A DNA stretch of 64,000 bases from JAFAXA01 sp963777325. GTDB lineage: Bacteria > Pseudomonadota > Alphaproteobacteria > Acetobacterales > Acetobacteraceae. Numbering within the stretch: position 1 is the stretch's first letter; each line of letters opens with the position of its first letter. Under the pieces are notes generated by a model. It saw only the letters and a program-made list of their open reading frames with translations, did not search any database and had not been told where the DNA came from. The stretch covers positions 62,001 to 126,000 of the forward strand of contig CAVZQE010000018.1 of the NCBI GenBank assembly GCA_963777325.1, read 5' to 3'. Below, in pieces: positions 1-8,798 of this stretch. Position numbers and translations under genes: made by a program.

Positions 1-1086
1 CTGGACCCGGCTACCCACGCCACCAGTATCGCGATCTGGTCGCCCGCGCTGAGCGACGGGCAGGCTTACGGCCGCAAGCCCGTGTTCGTCATCGAGCACG
101 CCGAATTGCTGCCGCCCCAAACCCTTGAGGTCCTGTGGCTTGCGGGTACGGTGTTCCTGAACGGCCCGCCGGCGCCGCAGATCCTGTTTTTTGGCGACAC
201 GCGTTTTCAGGAGATGCTCCGGTCGGACGCATGCCGCGGCATTCGTAACCACATCGTGACAAATCTCGCCGTCGGGTCCGGGCAACCGCTCGTTGAGAGC
301 GAACCGGCCCCCGCGCCCGCCCCGAAGGCTCTTCAGCCCACCCCCGCAAGCCTGCCCGCGCCCAGGGTCGCCTCTCAGGCCATGTCAACGCCCGACCGGA
401 GACCCGCCGCGCGTTCGCGGATCGGCTGGATTGGCGCGGGAACGGCCTTGCTGTTGGTCGGCGCCGCGGGGGCGGTGAGGCTAACCGGCTTGTCCTCGGT
501 GCCGGGCCCGGATCAGGCCGCCTCCGTCGCACCGATAGTGGGAAACCACGCAGCCGTGACCCCGCCGCGACCGGCCGCGCCGCTGCAAGGGTCCGGCGAC
601 CCATCCACGCCGCAGGCGGGAACGCATCCGGCGGCACAGCCCGCTGCACCAGCCGCCGCCTCGCCGCTCCAGCCGGCGCCGAGTCCGCAGTCGCAGGCGA
701 GCGCGGCGCAACCCGCGCAGCCGGCCAGCGCCGCGCAGCAGCGTCCGGAGAGTGGACCGACCCGGCTGGACCAGAGCCATGTCGTGGTGCTGTTCCGCGC
801 CGGATCGGATGACAGCCAGGCTTATGCCCGTCAGATCGCCGCCGCCCTGGACGGCCGCGTCGGCGCGGTCGAGACCCAGGCTGCACCGGCGCTGCCACGG
901 GTGGCGCGGATACACTTCACGGCGCGCGAGGACCGGCAAGCGGCCATGCAGCTCCACGCAATCCTCGCGAGTTCCCTCGGCAAAACCTGGGTCCATCGGC
1001 AGACGGGGCCCCGGGCTGCTCCGGAAGCGGGAACGATCGAGGTGCAACTGCCTCAGCAGCCGAGGACGCTCCGGCAGGAGCATTAG
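1..1086 (+). CDS. AAA-type ATPase with membrane segment and C-terminal domain (5' end outside window)
   Basis: The frame is open from the first base, so the gene starts upstream; 361 residues are visible. The first 80 or so residues resemble the second half of an ExeA/GspA-like AAA ATPase, with a Walker-B-like strand (VFVIEHAELL) followed by a sensor-like strand (ILFFGDTRF). One hydrophobic segment follows at about 140-165 (IGWIGAGTALLLVGAAGAV), then about 90 residues of Ala/Pro/Gln-rich linker. A folded C-terminal part (about 256-361, beginning HVVVLFRAG) has a SPOR-like alternation of strands and helices. By family knowledge such proteins couple a cytoplasmic ATPase to a periplasmic domain in envelope or secretion systems. 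The exact role is not determinable here. Confidence 0.6.
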   Translation: MDPATHATSIAIWSPALSDGQAYGRKPVFVIEHAELLPPQTLEVLWLAGTVFLNGPPAPQILFFGDTRFQEMLRSDACRGIRNHIVTNLAVGSGQPLVESEPAPAPAPKALQPTPASLPAPRVASQAMSTPDRRPAARSRIGWIGAGTALLLVGAAGAVRLTGLSSVPGPDQAASVAPIVGNHAAVTPPRPAAPLQGSGDPSTPQAGTHPAAQPAAPAAASPLQPAPSPQSQASAAQPAQPASAAQQRPESGPTRLDQSHVVVLFRAGSDDSQAYARQIAAALDGRVGAVETQAAPALPRVARIHFTAREDRQAAMQLHAILASSLGKTWVHRQTGPRAAPEAGTIEVQLPQQPRTLRQEH

Positions 1087-1241
1087 CGGCGCGCTCTCGG
1101 CCGCGTGCCCCCGATGTGGACGGTTCCGCTCGCCGCGCATATCGTTCTTCGTCCTACCGGGGCAATCATCCCGTGCTCTCCCGAACGGCTCCTGCCCCGG
1201 GACTGGCGGGGTGCTTGTCGTCACCATCAGCGAGCAGAACC

Positions 1242-1958
1242 ATGCCACTCAGCCAGCAAATCCGCGACAAGCTCAGGAAAGTCAGCACGGCGAGCGTCGC
1301 GACCGCACTCTACAAGCGCGGCCTGCGCAACCAGTTCATCCAGGAGGTGCAGCCGCTCAGCCCTAACCAGCCGACCATGGTCGGCGAGGCCTTCACCCTG
1401 CGCTACATGCCCGCGCGGGAGGATCTGAACCCGATCACCGTCTTCCGCGACCGCCAGCATCCGCAACGGGTCGCGGTCGAGCAATGCCCTCCGGGCCATG
1501 TCTTCGTCATCGACAGCCGCAAGAACGCCCGGGCGGCCTCAGCCGGATCGATCCTCGTCAGCCGCCTCGCCCAGCGCGGCTGCGCTGGCATCGTCACCGA
1601 TGGCGGCTTCCGCGACGCGGCGGGCATCGCCGCGCTCGGCATTCCGGCCTATCACAACCGGCCATCGGCCCCGACGAACCTGACGCTGCACCAGGCGATC
1701 GACATCAACGTGCCGATCGGCTGCGGCGACGCGCCGGTGTTCCCGGGCGACGTGGTCCTTGGCGACCAGGACGGCGTCATCGTCATCCCGGCGCATCTCG
1801 CGGACGAGATCGCGGCGGAGTGCTTCGAGATGGAAGCCTTCGAGGATTTCGTCCAGGAGCAGGTGCAGGGCGGCCGCTCGATCATCGGCCTCTATCCCGC
1901 GACCGACGAACAGACGCTCACCGACTTCGCGGCCTGGCGCAAGACGAACAACCGCTGA
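1242..1958 (+). CDS. RraA-like / HMG-aldolase-fold protein
   Basis: The 238-residue protein starts at the ATG of MPLSQQIRDKL; the longer upstream frame has no family-like sequence. It carries the RraA/dimethylmenaquinone-methyltransferase-like fold: a glycine-rich GIVTDGGFRD motif near residue 128, where the Arg-Asp pair binds substrate and metal in class II pyruvate aldolases, and a GDVVLGDQDGVIVIP strand near 168-182. Proteins of this group are annotated either as ribonuclease activity regulator RraA or as 4-hydroxy-4-methyl-2-oxoglutarate aldolase/oxaloacetate decarboxylase. The DGxxRD signature favours an aldolase or decarboxylase-type active site, but the substrate cannot be read from sequence. 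It stands alone, downstream of the partial ATPase gene. Confidence 0.8.
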   Translation: MPLSQQIRDKLRKVSTASVATALYKRGLRNQFIQEVQPLSPNQPTMVGEAFTLRYMPAREDLNPITVFRDRQHPQRVAVEQCPPGHVFVIDSRKNARAASAGSILVSRLAQRGCAGIVTDGGFRDAAGIAALGIPAYHNRPSAPTNLTLHQAIDINVPIGCGDAPVFPGDVVLGDQDGVIVIPAHLADEIAAECFEMEAFEDFVQEQVQGGRSIIGLYPATDEQTLTDFAAWRKTNNR

Positions 1959-2143
1959 TATCCGGGCCGGGGCTGGCTGCGCACGGTCCACAGCCTAGAG
2001 AGCATCCCGCCTGAGCCCCGGCAAACTCGGTTGTAGCCAAGCAGGTCCGGGCGCTGGAGCGACAGAGTGTCGGCTTTGACGGCCGCCCAGATGCCCTGGG
2101 CCACGCCGAGTTCGCTCCGACAGGACATGCAGCCCGGCCGGGA

Positions 2144-2365
2144 TCAATCGGGCCCCCCGGGCTGTCCCGTAACGGCCTGAACCTCGTACCCTTCCTCGGC
2201 GATGGCGGCGCGGACTGCGCCCGGCTCCGGGTTGCCGGTGACCCAGACCTCGCCGCGGCCGAGATCCACGGCCACATCCTCGGTTCCGGGGACCGCGCGG
2301 ACCGCGCTGCCGACGGCCGAGACGCAATGAGCGCAGGTCATGCCGGATACTTTCAGGTTCAGCAT
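2144..2365 (-). CDS. copZ: Copper chaperone, heavy-metal-associated domain (CopZ-like)
   Basis: A single 73-residue HMA domain starting MLNLKVSGMTCAHC, with the metal-binding CxxC at residues 11-14 and the usual beta-alpha-beta-beta-alpha-beta length. The start is set by an AAGGAG ribosome site 10 bases upstream of the ATG; the longer upstream frame would run back through the promoter. It diverges from the copper ATPase gene and has its own CueR-type promoter at 2394-2424. It most likely shuttles Cu(I) in the cytoplasm to the N-terminal HMA domain of the neighbouring ATPase. The metal preference is inferred from family and context. Confidence 0.88.
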   Translation of the reverse strand: MLNLKVSGMTCAHCVSAVGSAVRAVPGTEDVAVDLGRGEVWVTGNPEPGAVRAAIAEEGYEVQAVTGQPGGPD

Positions 2366-2393
2366 CGTTCCAACTCTCCTTGAAGACGGACCG

Positions 2394-2424
2394 CAGATCG
2401 GCCGTTCCCACGTGGGAGGGTCAA
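2394..2424 (-). promoter_or_regulatory. CueR-type promoter/operator of copZ-like gene
   Basis: Read on the minus strand: TTGACC (-35), a 19-base spacer containing the palindrome TCCCACGTGGGA, then GATCTG as -10. A 19-base spacer with an internal dyad is the hallmark of MerR/CueR-activated promoters. It ends about 30 bases before the chaperone ATG and closely matches the facing promoter at 2485-2515. Confidence 0.75.
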
Positions 2425-2484
2425 GGAGAACGCTGCGCCTCGGGCGCACGCTCCGAGCAACGTGATCGGCCGGCCGGCATGGTC

Positions 2485-2515
2485 TTGACCTTCCCACGTT
2501 GGCAACACCCATCTG
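2485..2515 (+). promoter_or_regulatory. CueR-type promoter/operator of copA-cueR
   Basis: TTGACC (-35), a 19-base spacer TTCCCACGTTGGCAACACC containing an imperfect dyad, then CATCTG (-10). The architecture equals that of the minus-strand copy at 2394-2424: same -35, same spacer length, same ATCTG in the -10. Its position implies that translation of the ATPase begins downstream of 2515, not at the first ATG of the open frame at 2380. Confidence 0.75.
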
Positions 2516-2541
2516 TCCGACGAATTGCCTTGGAGGGCGGG

Positions 2542-4794
2542 GTGGATGGGGTGATCGCGGATGCCGAACTCCGCTCGGAAGCGGGCGGTCACGGCCGAGC
2601 GGAAGCCGGCACGGTCGACCTCGACATCGGGGGCATGACCTGTGCGTCGTGCGCCGGCCGGGTCGAACGGGCGCTGAAGCGCGTTCCCGGCGTGACCGCG
2701 GCTGACGTGAATCTGGCGACGGAGCGGGCGCGGGTCAGCGCCAGCGGCAACGTGCCGGCCGGGCGCTTGCTCGAAGCCGTGCGCAGCGCCGGATACGAGG
2801 CGCGCCTCCCCCGAAGCGAGACGGCCACGCTCGCCGGGGCCGACCCGGCGCAGGCGCGAAGCCGGCGCGAACTGGCGCATCTCCTGATCGCCGCCGCGCT
2901 GTCGGCGCCGCTGCTGGCCGGGATGGCCGGGCATTTGCTTGGCGCGCGCTGGATGTTGCCGCCCGCCGTGCAGTTCGCGCTCGCGACGCCGGTGCAGTTC
3001 TGGCTGGGCGCGCGCTTCTACGCCGCCGGGTGGAAGGCGGCGCGCTCGCTCGCCGGCAATATGGACCTGCTGGTGGCGCTCGGCACCTCGGCCGCGTGGG
3101 GGCTGAGCACCTGGGCGTGGCTCTCCGCCACGCCGGGCAAGATGCCGGACCTCTACTACGAAACCTCCGCGCTGCTGATCACCTTCATCCTGCTGGGCAA
3201 ATGGCTGGAAGCCCGCGCCAAACGGCAGACCGCGTCCGCCATCCGCTCGCTCATGGCGCTGCGCCCGGACAGGGCACGGGTGCGCCGCGGCGGGAGCGAG
3301 CAGGAGGTGCCGCTCGGCGACGTACGGGTCGGCGACGTGATCGTGGTGCGGCCCGGCGAGCGTGTCCCGGTGGACGGCCGGGTTCTCGATGGCGTGAGCA
3401 GCGTGGATGAAAGCATGCTGACGGGCGAGAGCCTGCCCGTGGAGAAGGCCGCAAACGCCAGAGTGACGGGGGGATCGATCAACGCCGATGGGCTGCTCGT
3501 CATCCTGGCGACGGCGATTGGGGCCGAAACCGCGCTGGCCCGCATCGTCCGGCTGGTCGAGGGAGCGCAGGCGTCCAAGCCGCCGGTGCAGCGCCTGGTC
3601 GACCGCGTCAGCGCCGTGTTCGTGCCGGTCGTGCTGCTGATCGCGCTCGGAACCTTCGCGGGCTGGTGGGCGCTCACCGGCGACGTAACGGCGGCGCTGC
3701 TGAACGCCGTAGCCGTTCTGGTGATCGCTTGTCCCTGCTCGCTGGGCCTGGCGACGCCGACCGCGATCATGGTGGGCACCGGGGTTGCCGCGAGGCACGG
3801 CATCCTGATCAAGGACGCGGAGGCGCTGGAGCGGGCGCACGGGGTCGGGGTCGTCGCATTCGACAAGACGGGCACGCTGACCGAGGGACGCCCGGAGGTG
3901 GCCGACATCGTTCCGGAGACGGGGACGCGGCCTTCGGACCTGCTCCGCTTCGCCGCCGGGCTGCAGGAGGGGAGCGAGCATCCGCTCGCCGCCGCCGTCC
4001 GGCGCCGGGCGCAGGCTGAGGGGATCGTGGCCGCTTCGATCGTCGGGTTCCGGGCTTTGGCCGGACGCGGCGTTTCGGGCCGGGCGGAGGGGCGCACGCT
4101 GATGCTGGGCAGCGCCCGGCTGATGCAGGAGAACGGGCTTCGGCCGGGCGCGCTCGCGATGCGGGCGGACGCACTCGCGACAGCGGGGCGCACCGTTTCG
4201 TGGCTTGGCGAGACGGCCCCCGAGACGCGCATTCTCGGTCTCGTCGCCTTCGCCGATGCGCTCAAGCCTTCGGCGCGCGATGCCGTGGACAGATTGCGGC
4301 GGCAGGGCATTCTCACCGTCATGCTGACTGGCGACGGCCAGGGCGCCGCGCGCGCGGTGGCGGGGGAGGTCGGGGTGGACGAGGTGCAGGCGGAGATCCT
4401 GCCCGACGGCAAGGCCGAGGCCGTGGCCGGGCTGCGGACCTCTGGCCGGGTCGTGGCGATGGTCGGCGACGGCATCAACGACGCCCCGGCGCTGGCGGCC
4501 GCCGACGTGGGCATCGCCATGGCCACCGGCACCGATGTGGCCATGAGCACGGCGGGCATCACCCTGATGCGCGGCGACCCGGCGCTGGTCGCCGATGCCC
4601 TCGACATCTCCCGCCGCACTTACGGCAAGATACGGCAAGGGCTGTTCTGGGCGTTCGCCTACAACCTCGTCGGCGTTCCGCTCGCCGTGGCGGGCCTTCT
4701 GAACCCGCTCGTGGCCGGCGGCGCCATGGCCTTCAGCAGCGTGAGCGTGGTGAGCAACGCCCTGTTGCTGCGGCGCTGGAGACCTTGGGCATGA
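2542..4794 (+). CDS. copA: Copper-exporting P1B-type ATPase
   Basis: About 750 residues when started at GTG 2542, which follows a GGAGGG stretch and lies just downstream of the CueR-type promoter; GTG 2551 and TTG 2530 are alternatives. One HMA domain (GMTCASC at about 31-37) is followed by eight predicted membrane helices. The actuator loop has TGES (294-297), the membrane metal site is CPC (397-399), the phosphorylation motif is DKTGT with D441, then the SEHP motif and GDGINDAP (642-649). All catalytic elements are present. CPC with one N-terminal CxxC is typical of Cu(I) exporters of the inner membrane. The stop overlaps the regulator start (ATGA), so the two genes are translationally coupled. 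Confidence 0.93.
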   Translation: MDGVIADAELRSEAGGHGRAEAGTVDLDIGGMTCASCAGRVERALKRVPGVTAADVNLATERARVSASGNVPAGRLLEAVRSAGYEARLPRSETATLAGADPAQARSRRELAHLLIAAALSAPLLAGMAGHLLGARWMLPPAVQFALATPVQFWLGARFYAAGWKAARSLAGNMDLLVALGTSAAWGLSTWAWLSATPGKMPDLYYETSALLITFILLGKWLEARAKRQTASAIRSLMALRPDRARVRRGGSEQEVPLGDVRVGDVIVVRPGERVPVDGRVLDGVSSVDESMLTGESLPVEKAANARVTGGSINADGLLVILATAIGAETALARIVRLVEGAQASKPPVQRLVDRVSAVFVPVVLLIALGTFAGWWALTGDVTAALLNAVAVLVIACPCSLGLATPTAIMVGTGVAARHGILIKDAEALERAHGVGVVAFDKTGTLTEGRPEVADIVPETGTRPSDLLRFAAGLQEGSEHPLAAAVRRRAQAEGIVAASIVGFRALAGRGVSGRAEGRTLMLGSARLMQENGLRPGALAMRADALATAGRTVSWLGETAPETRILGLVAFADALKPSARDAVDRLRRQGILTVMLTGDGQGAARAVAGEVGVDEVQAEILPDGKAEAVAGLRTSGRVVAMVGDGINDAPALAAADVGIAMATGTDVAMSTAGITLMRGDPALVADALDISRRTYGKIRQGLFWAFAYNLVGVPLAVAGLLNPLVAGGAMAFSSVSVVSNALLLRRWRPWA

Positions 4795-5306
4795 ACATCG
4801 GGCAGGCCTCCGCCGGATCGGGCGTTCCCGCCAAGATGATCCGCTATTACGAGCGCATCGGGCTGATCGCTGTGCCCGAGCGCAGCCGCAGCGGCTATCG
4901 CACCTACGCCGAGAGCGACGTCGCCGCCCTGCGGTTCATCCGCCAGGCCCGCGATCTCGGCTTCCCGCTCGCGCGCATCCGGGAGCTGCTTGCCTTGTGG
5001 CAGGACCGCTCCCGCTCCAGCAAGGAGGTCAAGCGGATCGCGCTCGCAACCGCAGGGGAGCTTCGGCTCAAGCTCGCCGAACTCCAAAGAATGGCCGGCG
5101 CTCTCGAACACCTAGCCGCGCACTGCAACGGCGACGAACGGCCGGAGTGCCCGATCATCGACCGCCTCGCCGGTGCGCGCCCCGCGTTCGAGGGCGGCCC
5201 GCCCGCGTTGGGCGAAGCCGCAGAGGGGGGAAGCCGCCGAGGCGCCTGTCCAACACCCGCGACCCGGCGCGGCGAGCGAGATCGAACCGACGCCGGCTGG
5301 CGATAG
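4791..5306 (+). CDS. cueR: MerR-family Cu(I)-responsive regulator CueR
   Basis: 171 residues; the start overlaps the copA stop by four bases. The N-terminal winged helix-turn-helix carries KMIRYYERIGL near residue 15-25, then a dimerisation helix. The metal loop has C112 and C120 separated by seven residues, and serine at position 77. These three positions match the residues that give E. coli CueR its selectivity for monovalent metal. The C-terminal tail of about 45 residues is longer than in CueR and looks unstructured. It most likely activates the two 19-base-spacer promoters at 2394-2424 and 2485-2515, so its own transcription is probably autoregulated through copA. Confidence 0.9.
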   Translation: MNIGQASAGSGVPAKMIRYYERIGLIAVPERSRSGYRTYAESDVAALRFIRQARDLGFPLARIRELLALWQDRSRSSKEVKRIALATAGELRLKLAELQRMAGALEHLAAHCNGDERPECPIIDRLAGARPAFEGGPPALGEAAEGGSRRGACPTPATRRGERDRTDAGWR

Positions 5307-5357
5307 GCCCGGACCCTGATTCGCCGTAGGATCGCGCGGATCGACTGGGAGCAGGAC

Positions 5358-6209
5358 GTGGCGAACACAAACCAAGCGCCGAAGCGCACCCCCAGCGTGC
5401 AGGCGCTGACGCGGGCGCTGGCCATCGTCAAGGTGGTCGCCGCGCGCGAGGACGGCGCGACGCTCACGGAGGTCGCTCAGGTGACCAGGCTCGCCCCCTC
5501 CACGGCGCATCGCCTGCTGACCACGCTGCAGCAGGACCGCTTCGTGCAGTTTCAGGCCGACGGCGCGCGATGGATCATCGGCGTGGGGGCCTTCATAGTG
5601 GGAAGCGCCTTCCTACAGACCCGCGACGTCGTCCGCAGCGCCCGCCCCTATCTCCGGCGGCTCATGGAAGAGAGCGGCGAGACCGCGAACCTCGCGATCA
5701 TCGACGGCGACATGGCGGTCTATATGGGCCAGGTCGAGTGCCGTCAGGCGATGCGCGCGATCTGCAAGCCGGGCGGACGCGTGTTCCTGCACAGTTCCGC
5801 GCTCGGCAAGGCGTTGCTCGCGTCGATGCCGGAGGCGGAGACGCGGCGCGCGCTGACCACGGCGGGCATGGCCAAGTTCACCACCCGCACGACAAGCACG
5901 CTTTCCCGCTTCATCGAAGAACTCGCGCGAGTCCGGGCGGCCGGCTACGCGTTCGACGACGAGGAATACTCTCCGGGGTTGCGCTGCGTCGCGGCGGCGG
6001 TGACGGATGAAACCGGCACGCCGCTCTGCGCCATCTCGGTCTCCGGACCGGCAATTCGCGTCGCGCGGGAGCGGCTGCCGACGCTCGGCGCGCTGGTCCG
6101 CACGGTCGCAGCCGAGCTGACAGTCGACATGGGTGGCAAGGTCTCACCGGCGATGCCCGATGCGGCCCTGCCGTTTCAGGGGCGGCCACGCCGCGCCGGA
6201 CCGCGATAA
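5358..6209 (+). CDS. IclR-family transcriptional regulator
   Basis: 283 residues from a GTG preceded by GGAGCAGG. An N-terminal helix-turn-helix spans about residues 14-70 (ALTRALAIVKVV, LAPSTAHRLLTTLQQ) and an IclR effector-binding domain spans 85-260, with the typical VFLHSSALGKALLA segment near 147-160. The closest style is regulators of glyoxylate, purine or aromatic catabolism, but no target operon is adjacent: cueR ends 51 bases upstream and the next gene is on the other strand. The effector is unknown. Confidence 0.85.
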   Translation: MANTNQAPKRTPSVQALTRALAIVKVVAAREDGATLTEVAQVTRLAPSTAHRLLTTLQQDRFVQFQADGARWIIGVGAFIVGSAFLQTRDVVRSARPYLRRLMEESGETANLAIIDGDMAVYMGQVECRQAMRAICKPGGRVFLHSSALGKALLASMPEAETRRALTTAGMAKFTTRTTSTLSRFIEELARVRAAGYAFDDEEYSPGLRCVAAAVTDETGTPLCAISVSGPAIRVARERLPTLGALVRTVAAELTVDMGGKVSPAMPDAALPFQGRPRRAGPR

Positions 6210-6265
6210 TCTTGCCGGCGGGTGCCGGGCGTCCGCGCTCCCGGTATCCGTCCTTCGGAAACGCT

Positions 6266-7159
6266 CTAGGCTGGGAACGCCTGGTCCAGCTCGTCGAGGT
6301 CCACTGCCTCGAGCTTCAGGGTCGAAGCCGCAGCATTCTCCCTGACGTGAACGGCTGATCCCAACTCCGGGATGGAGATCGTGTGCCCGTCCCGCATTGT
6401 CCATGCCAGCGCCACCGCTGCCGGAGTGACGCCATGCCGCGCAGCGATACGCGCAAGGGCCGGATTGCGTAGCAGGCCGCCGCCGCTTCCGAGAGGAGAA
6501 TAGGCCATGATCGCGATGCCCCGCTGTCGGCACCATGGCAGCACATGCCGTTCTGCCTGACGGTCCCGCAGGTTGTAGAGCACCTGATTGGTCGCGCAGC
6601 GTGAGCCCTCCTCGACCTGGAACAGATCGTCCATATCCGAGATGGTGAAGTTGGAGACCCCCCAGCGACCGATCTTGCCCTCGCTCCGCAGCGCCTCAAA
6701 CGTCGAGACAACCGGACGAAGGTTTCTGATGCCGCCCCGCCAGTGTAGCAGATACAGGTCGAGCGTTCGGGTGCCGAGCCGATCGAGGCTCCCGGAACAG
6801 GCGTTGCGAATGCCGTTGGGGCTGGCGTGGGATGGCAGCACTTTGGAGACCAGGAACGTCCGTTCACGCCGCCCCGAAATGACCCGGCCGATCAGTTCTT
6901 CTGACCGGCCTTGGCCATACATCTCGGCAGTGTCGATCAGGGACATGCCCAGCTCCAGGCCGACACGCAGCGCCTGCTCTTCCTCCGCCGCCGGCCGCCG
7001 CCCTTGACCGAGGCGCCAGGAGCCCATGCCAAGCGCCGGGGCGCTGCCGCCGTCTGCCAGCTGCACGGTGCGTATCCCCCGAGCTCGTGCCGCACGGGCC
7101 CTCGAAGCCGCGGTCGCGATACAGGCAGCAGCAAACGCCCGTCGCGTCAATCCGACCAT
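6266..7159 (-). CDS. Tat-exported aldo/keto reductase
   Basis: 297 residues from the ATG of MVGLTRRAFAAACIATAA, preceded by GGAGGG seven bases upstream. The N-terminus has a twin-arginine motif (TRRAFA) and an Ala-rich hydrophobic stretch ending near ARARG, so periplasmic export is likely. The body is an AKR TIM barrel with the catalytic tetrad visible: Asp and Tyr in DTAEMYGQGRSE, Lys in LVSKVLP, His in LYLLHW. The cofactor site includes MAYSPLGSG. Substrate is unknown; exported AKRs of this type occur in many soil proteobacteria. It faces the CheB-like gene across about 195 bases. Confidence 0.85.
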   Translation of the reverse strand: MVGLTRRAFAAACIATAASRARAARARGIRTVQLADGGSAPALGMGSWRLGQGRRPAAEEEQALRVGLELGMSLIDTAEMYGQGRSEELIGRVISGRRERTFLVSKVLPSHASPNGIRNACSGSLDRLGTRTLDLYLLHWRGGIRNLRPVVSTFEALRSEGKIGRWGVSNFTISDMDDLFQVEEGSRCATNQVLYNLRDRQAERHVLPWCRQRGIAIMAYSPLGSGGGLLRNPALARIAARHGVTPAAVALAWTMRDGHTISIPELGSAVHVRENAAASTLKLEAVDLDELDQAFPA

Positions 7160-7355
7160 GTCCGGACCCTCCATCTTGGGGCGAGCTGGAGTGACGATGC
7201 TGCCCCGTTCTCCCGCCAGCCGAGCCACAGGCCAACATTGGCCCCGATGCTCACGCGCCCATCCCGGATATGTGCGTTGCCGTGGCTGCGACAGCGGCCC
7301 AGAACCAGCCGTATCGGCCATCTCAACCATTCGGCGCAGCCCCGCTTTTTCATTC

Positions 7356-8411
7356 ATGTCAGGAGCACCTACGATCGTCGTGATCGGCGCCTCCGAGGGG
7401 GGCGTGGAGGCCGTGCGCTCGCTCGCCGCCGCGCTGCCCGCCGACATCGCGGCGGCCTTGTTCGTCGTTCTGCATATCGGGGCGCATAAGAGCGAGCTGC
7501 CCTGGCTGCTGAACCAGATGGGACCGCTCCGGGCCATCCATCCGCGTAACGGCGAGGAGATCCTCGCCGGGCGGATCTACGTGGCGCCTCCGGATCACCA
7601 CATGATGGTCGAACCCGGGCGCGTGCGGCTGACCGGGGGTCCGCGCGAGAACTGGGCACGTCCCGCCGTCGATCCGCTGTTCCGCAGCGCTGCCAGGGCG
7701 TACGGGGCCGCCGTGGTCGGCGTCGTCCTGACCGGCGGGTTGAATGACGGCACCGCCGGCCTTTATGAGGTGAAGCTGCACGGCGGCGTCACGGTCGTAC
7801 AGGATCCGGCCGACGCCGCGAACCCGAGCATGCCGCGCAGCGCGCTGGACCACGTGGCCGTGGATCACTGCCTGCCGCTGGCCGGCCTCCCGGGCCTTCT
7901 GGTGCGCCTGGTCGCGGAACGGGGTGCCGGCCCCCGTCTCGAACGCGCGCACCCGCCGGAGCCCGCCCCGCGAGAGGTCGAGCCGCACCAAATAACGTCG
8001 CGGGGAGCCAGATCATGGGGGAGGGAGATGACGGCTGAATACAAGCTCGACGACCCCGTCGCGGTGACCTGCCCGAACTGCGGCGGCGCGCTGCGGCGGA
8101 CCGAGCTCGGAACCCTGACCCAGTTCGGCTGTCATATCGGCCATGTCTACACGGCCGAGACGATGGTCGAGGCGCAGTTCGCAGCCCTGGAGGGCTTTCT
8201 CGAGGCCGGCATGCGCTCCCTCAGCGAGCGTGGCGAGCTGTGCCGGCAGATGGCCGGAAAGGCGCGCGAAGCCAGGGATCCGGGCGCAGCGACGCAATGG
8301 GAGGCGGCCATGAGGGAAGCCAAGGAGCGGGCAACCGTGATGGGCGAGCTCCTGGAGCGCGAGTGGATCCAGCCTGCTCGGATCGAGACTGTGCAACGCT
8401 CAGGCGGGTGA
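7356..8411 (+). CDS. CheB-like protein-glutamate methylesterase with C-terminal zinc-ribbon-like region
   Basis: 351 residues from the ATG of MSGAPTIVVIGASEGG. The CheB catalytic domain covers about 5-190, with the Ser-His-Asp triad at S13 (GASEGG), H40 (VVLHIG) and D131 (LNDGTAG). There is no N-terminal receiver domain, so it is not a classical CheB. After a linker, a C-terminal part has CPNCGG followed by FGCHIGH, resembling a zinc ribbon, and then a long amphipathic helix (about 265-335). This architecture is common in CheB-like proteins outside chemotaxis operons. It lies head-on to the receiver and kinase genes and probably works with them. No chemoreceptor gene is in the window. Confidence 0.82.
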   Translation: MSGAPTIVVIGASEGGVEAVRSLAAALPADIAAALFVVLHIGAHKSELPWLLNQMGPLRAIHPRNGEEILAGRIYVAPPDHHMMVEPGRVRLTGGPRENWARPAVDPLFRSAARAYGAAVVGVVLTGGLNDGTAGLYEVKLHGGVTVVQDPADAANPSMPRSALDHVAVDHCLPLAGLPGLLVRLVAERGAGPRLERAHPPEPAPREVEPHQITSRGARSWGREMTAEYKLDDPVAVTCPNCGGALRRTELGTLTQFGCHIGHVYTAETMVEAQFAALEGFLEAGMRSLSERGELCRQMAGKAREARDPGAATQWEAAMREAKERATVMGELLEREWIQPARIETVQRSGG

Positions 8412-8798
8412 CGCCCGTCCCCGCGCGGGGGCACCCGTCACGAGCAGTCTGATGCGCTCCTCCAGCTCGCGGGACCTGAAAGGCTTGCTCAGCCGGGGCT
8501 GGTCACGGAGGGTCTCGGGGAGCGCCCAGTCGCTATAGCCGCTGGCCAGCACGAAGGGGATGCCACGGGCCAGGAGCTGCTCGGCGACCGGGAAGACCGG
8601 GCCGCCGCGGATGCTCACGTCCAGGACGGCCGCATCGAGTGCCTCTTCGCGCGCCAGCCGCAGCGCTTCGTCCAGCTTGCTCGTCGGACCCACGGTCACG
8701 CAGCCGAGCGCCTGGAGGGTCGCCTCTACCTCCATCGCAATGTAGTATTCATCCTCGACCACCAGGACGCGGTAGCCTGCGAGGCTCCCTGCCGTCAT
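8400..8798 (-). CDS. Single-domain response regulator (receiver only)
   Basis: 132 residues forming one receiver domain: the acidic pair E15/D16 (VVEDEYY), phospho-acceptor D60 (AAVLDVSIRGG), switch region around FVLASGYSD and the conserved lysine K105 (LSKPF). There is no output domain. Its ATG overlaps the stop of the upstream kinase (ATGA, 8795-8798), so it is co-translated with the HWE kinase and is the probable phosphate acceptor. The end overlaps the convergent CheB-like gene by 12 bases. Confidence 0.87.
   Translation of the reverse strand: MTAGSLAGYRVLVVEDEYYIAMEVEATLQALGCVTVGPTSKLDEALRLAREEALDAAVLDVSIRGGPVFPVAEQLLARGIPFVLASGYSDWALPETLRDQPRLSKPFRSRELEERIRLLVTGAPARGRASPA

Noticed and set aside
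2404..2417. CACGTG palindrome as a second parS
   Set aside because: It lies within the CueR spacer and lacks the outer GTTTC/GAAAC bases of parS.
2359..4638. 759-residue open frame antisense to copA
   Set aside because: It is the mirror of a well-supported P-type ATPase, has no RBS or family content, and is rich in Arg/Gly as expected of GC-rich antisense frames.
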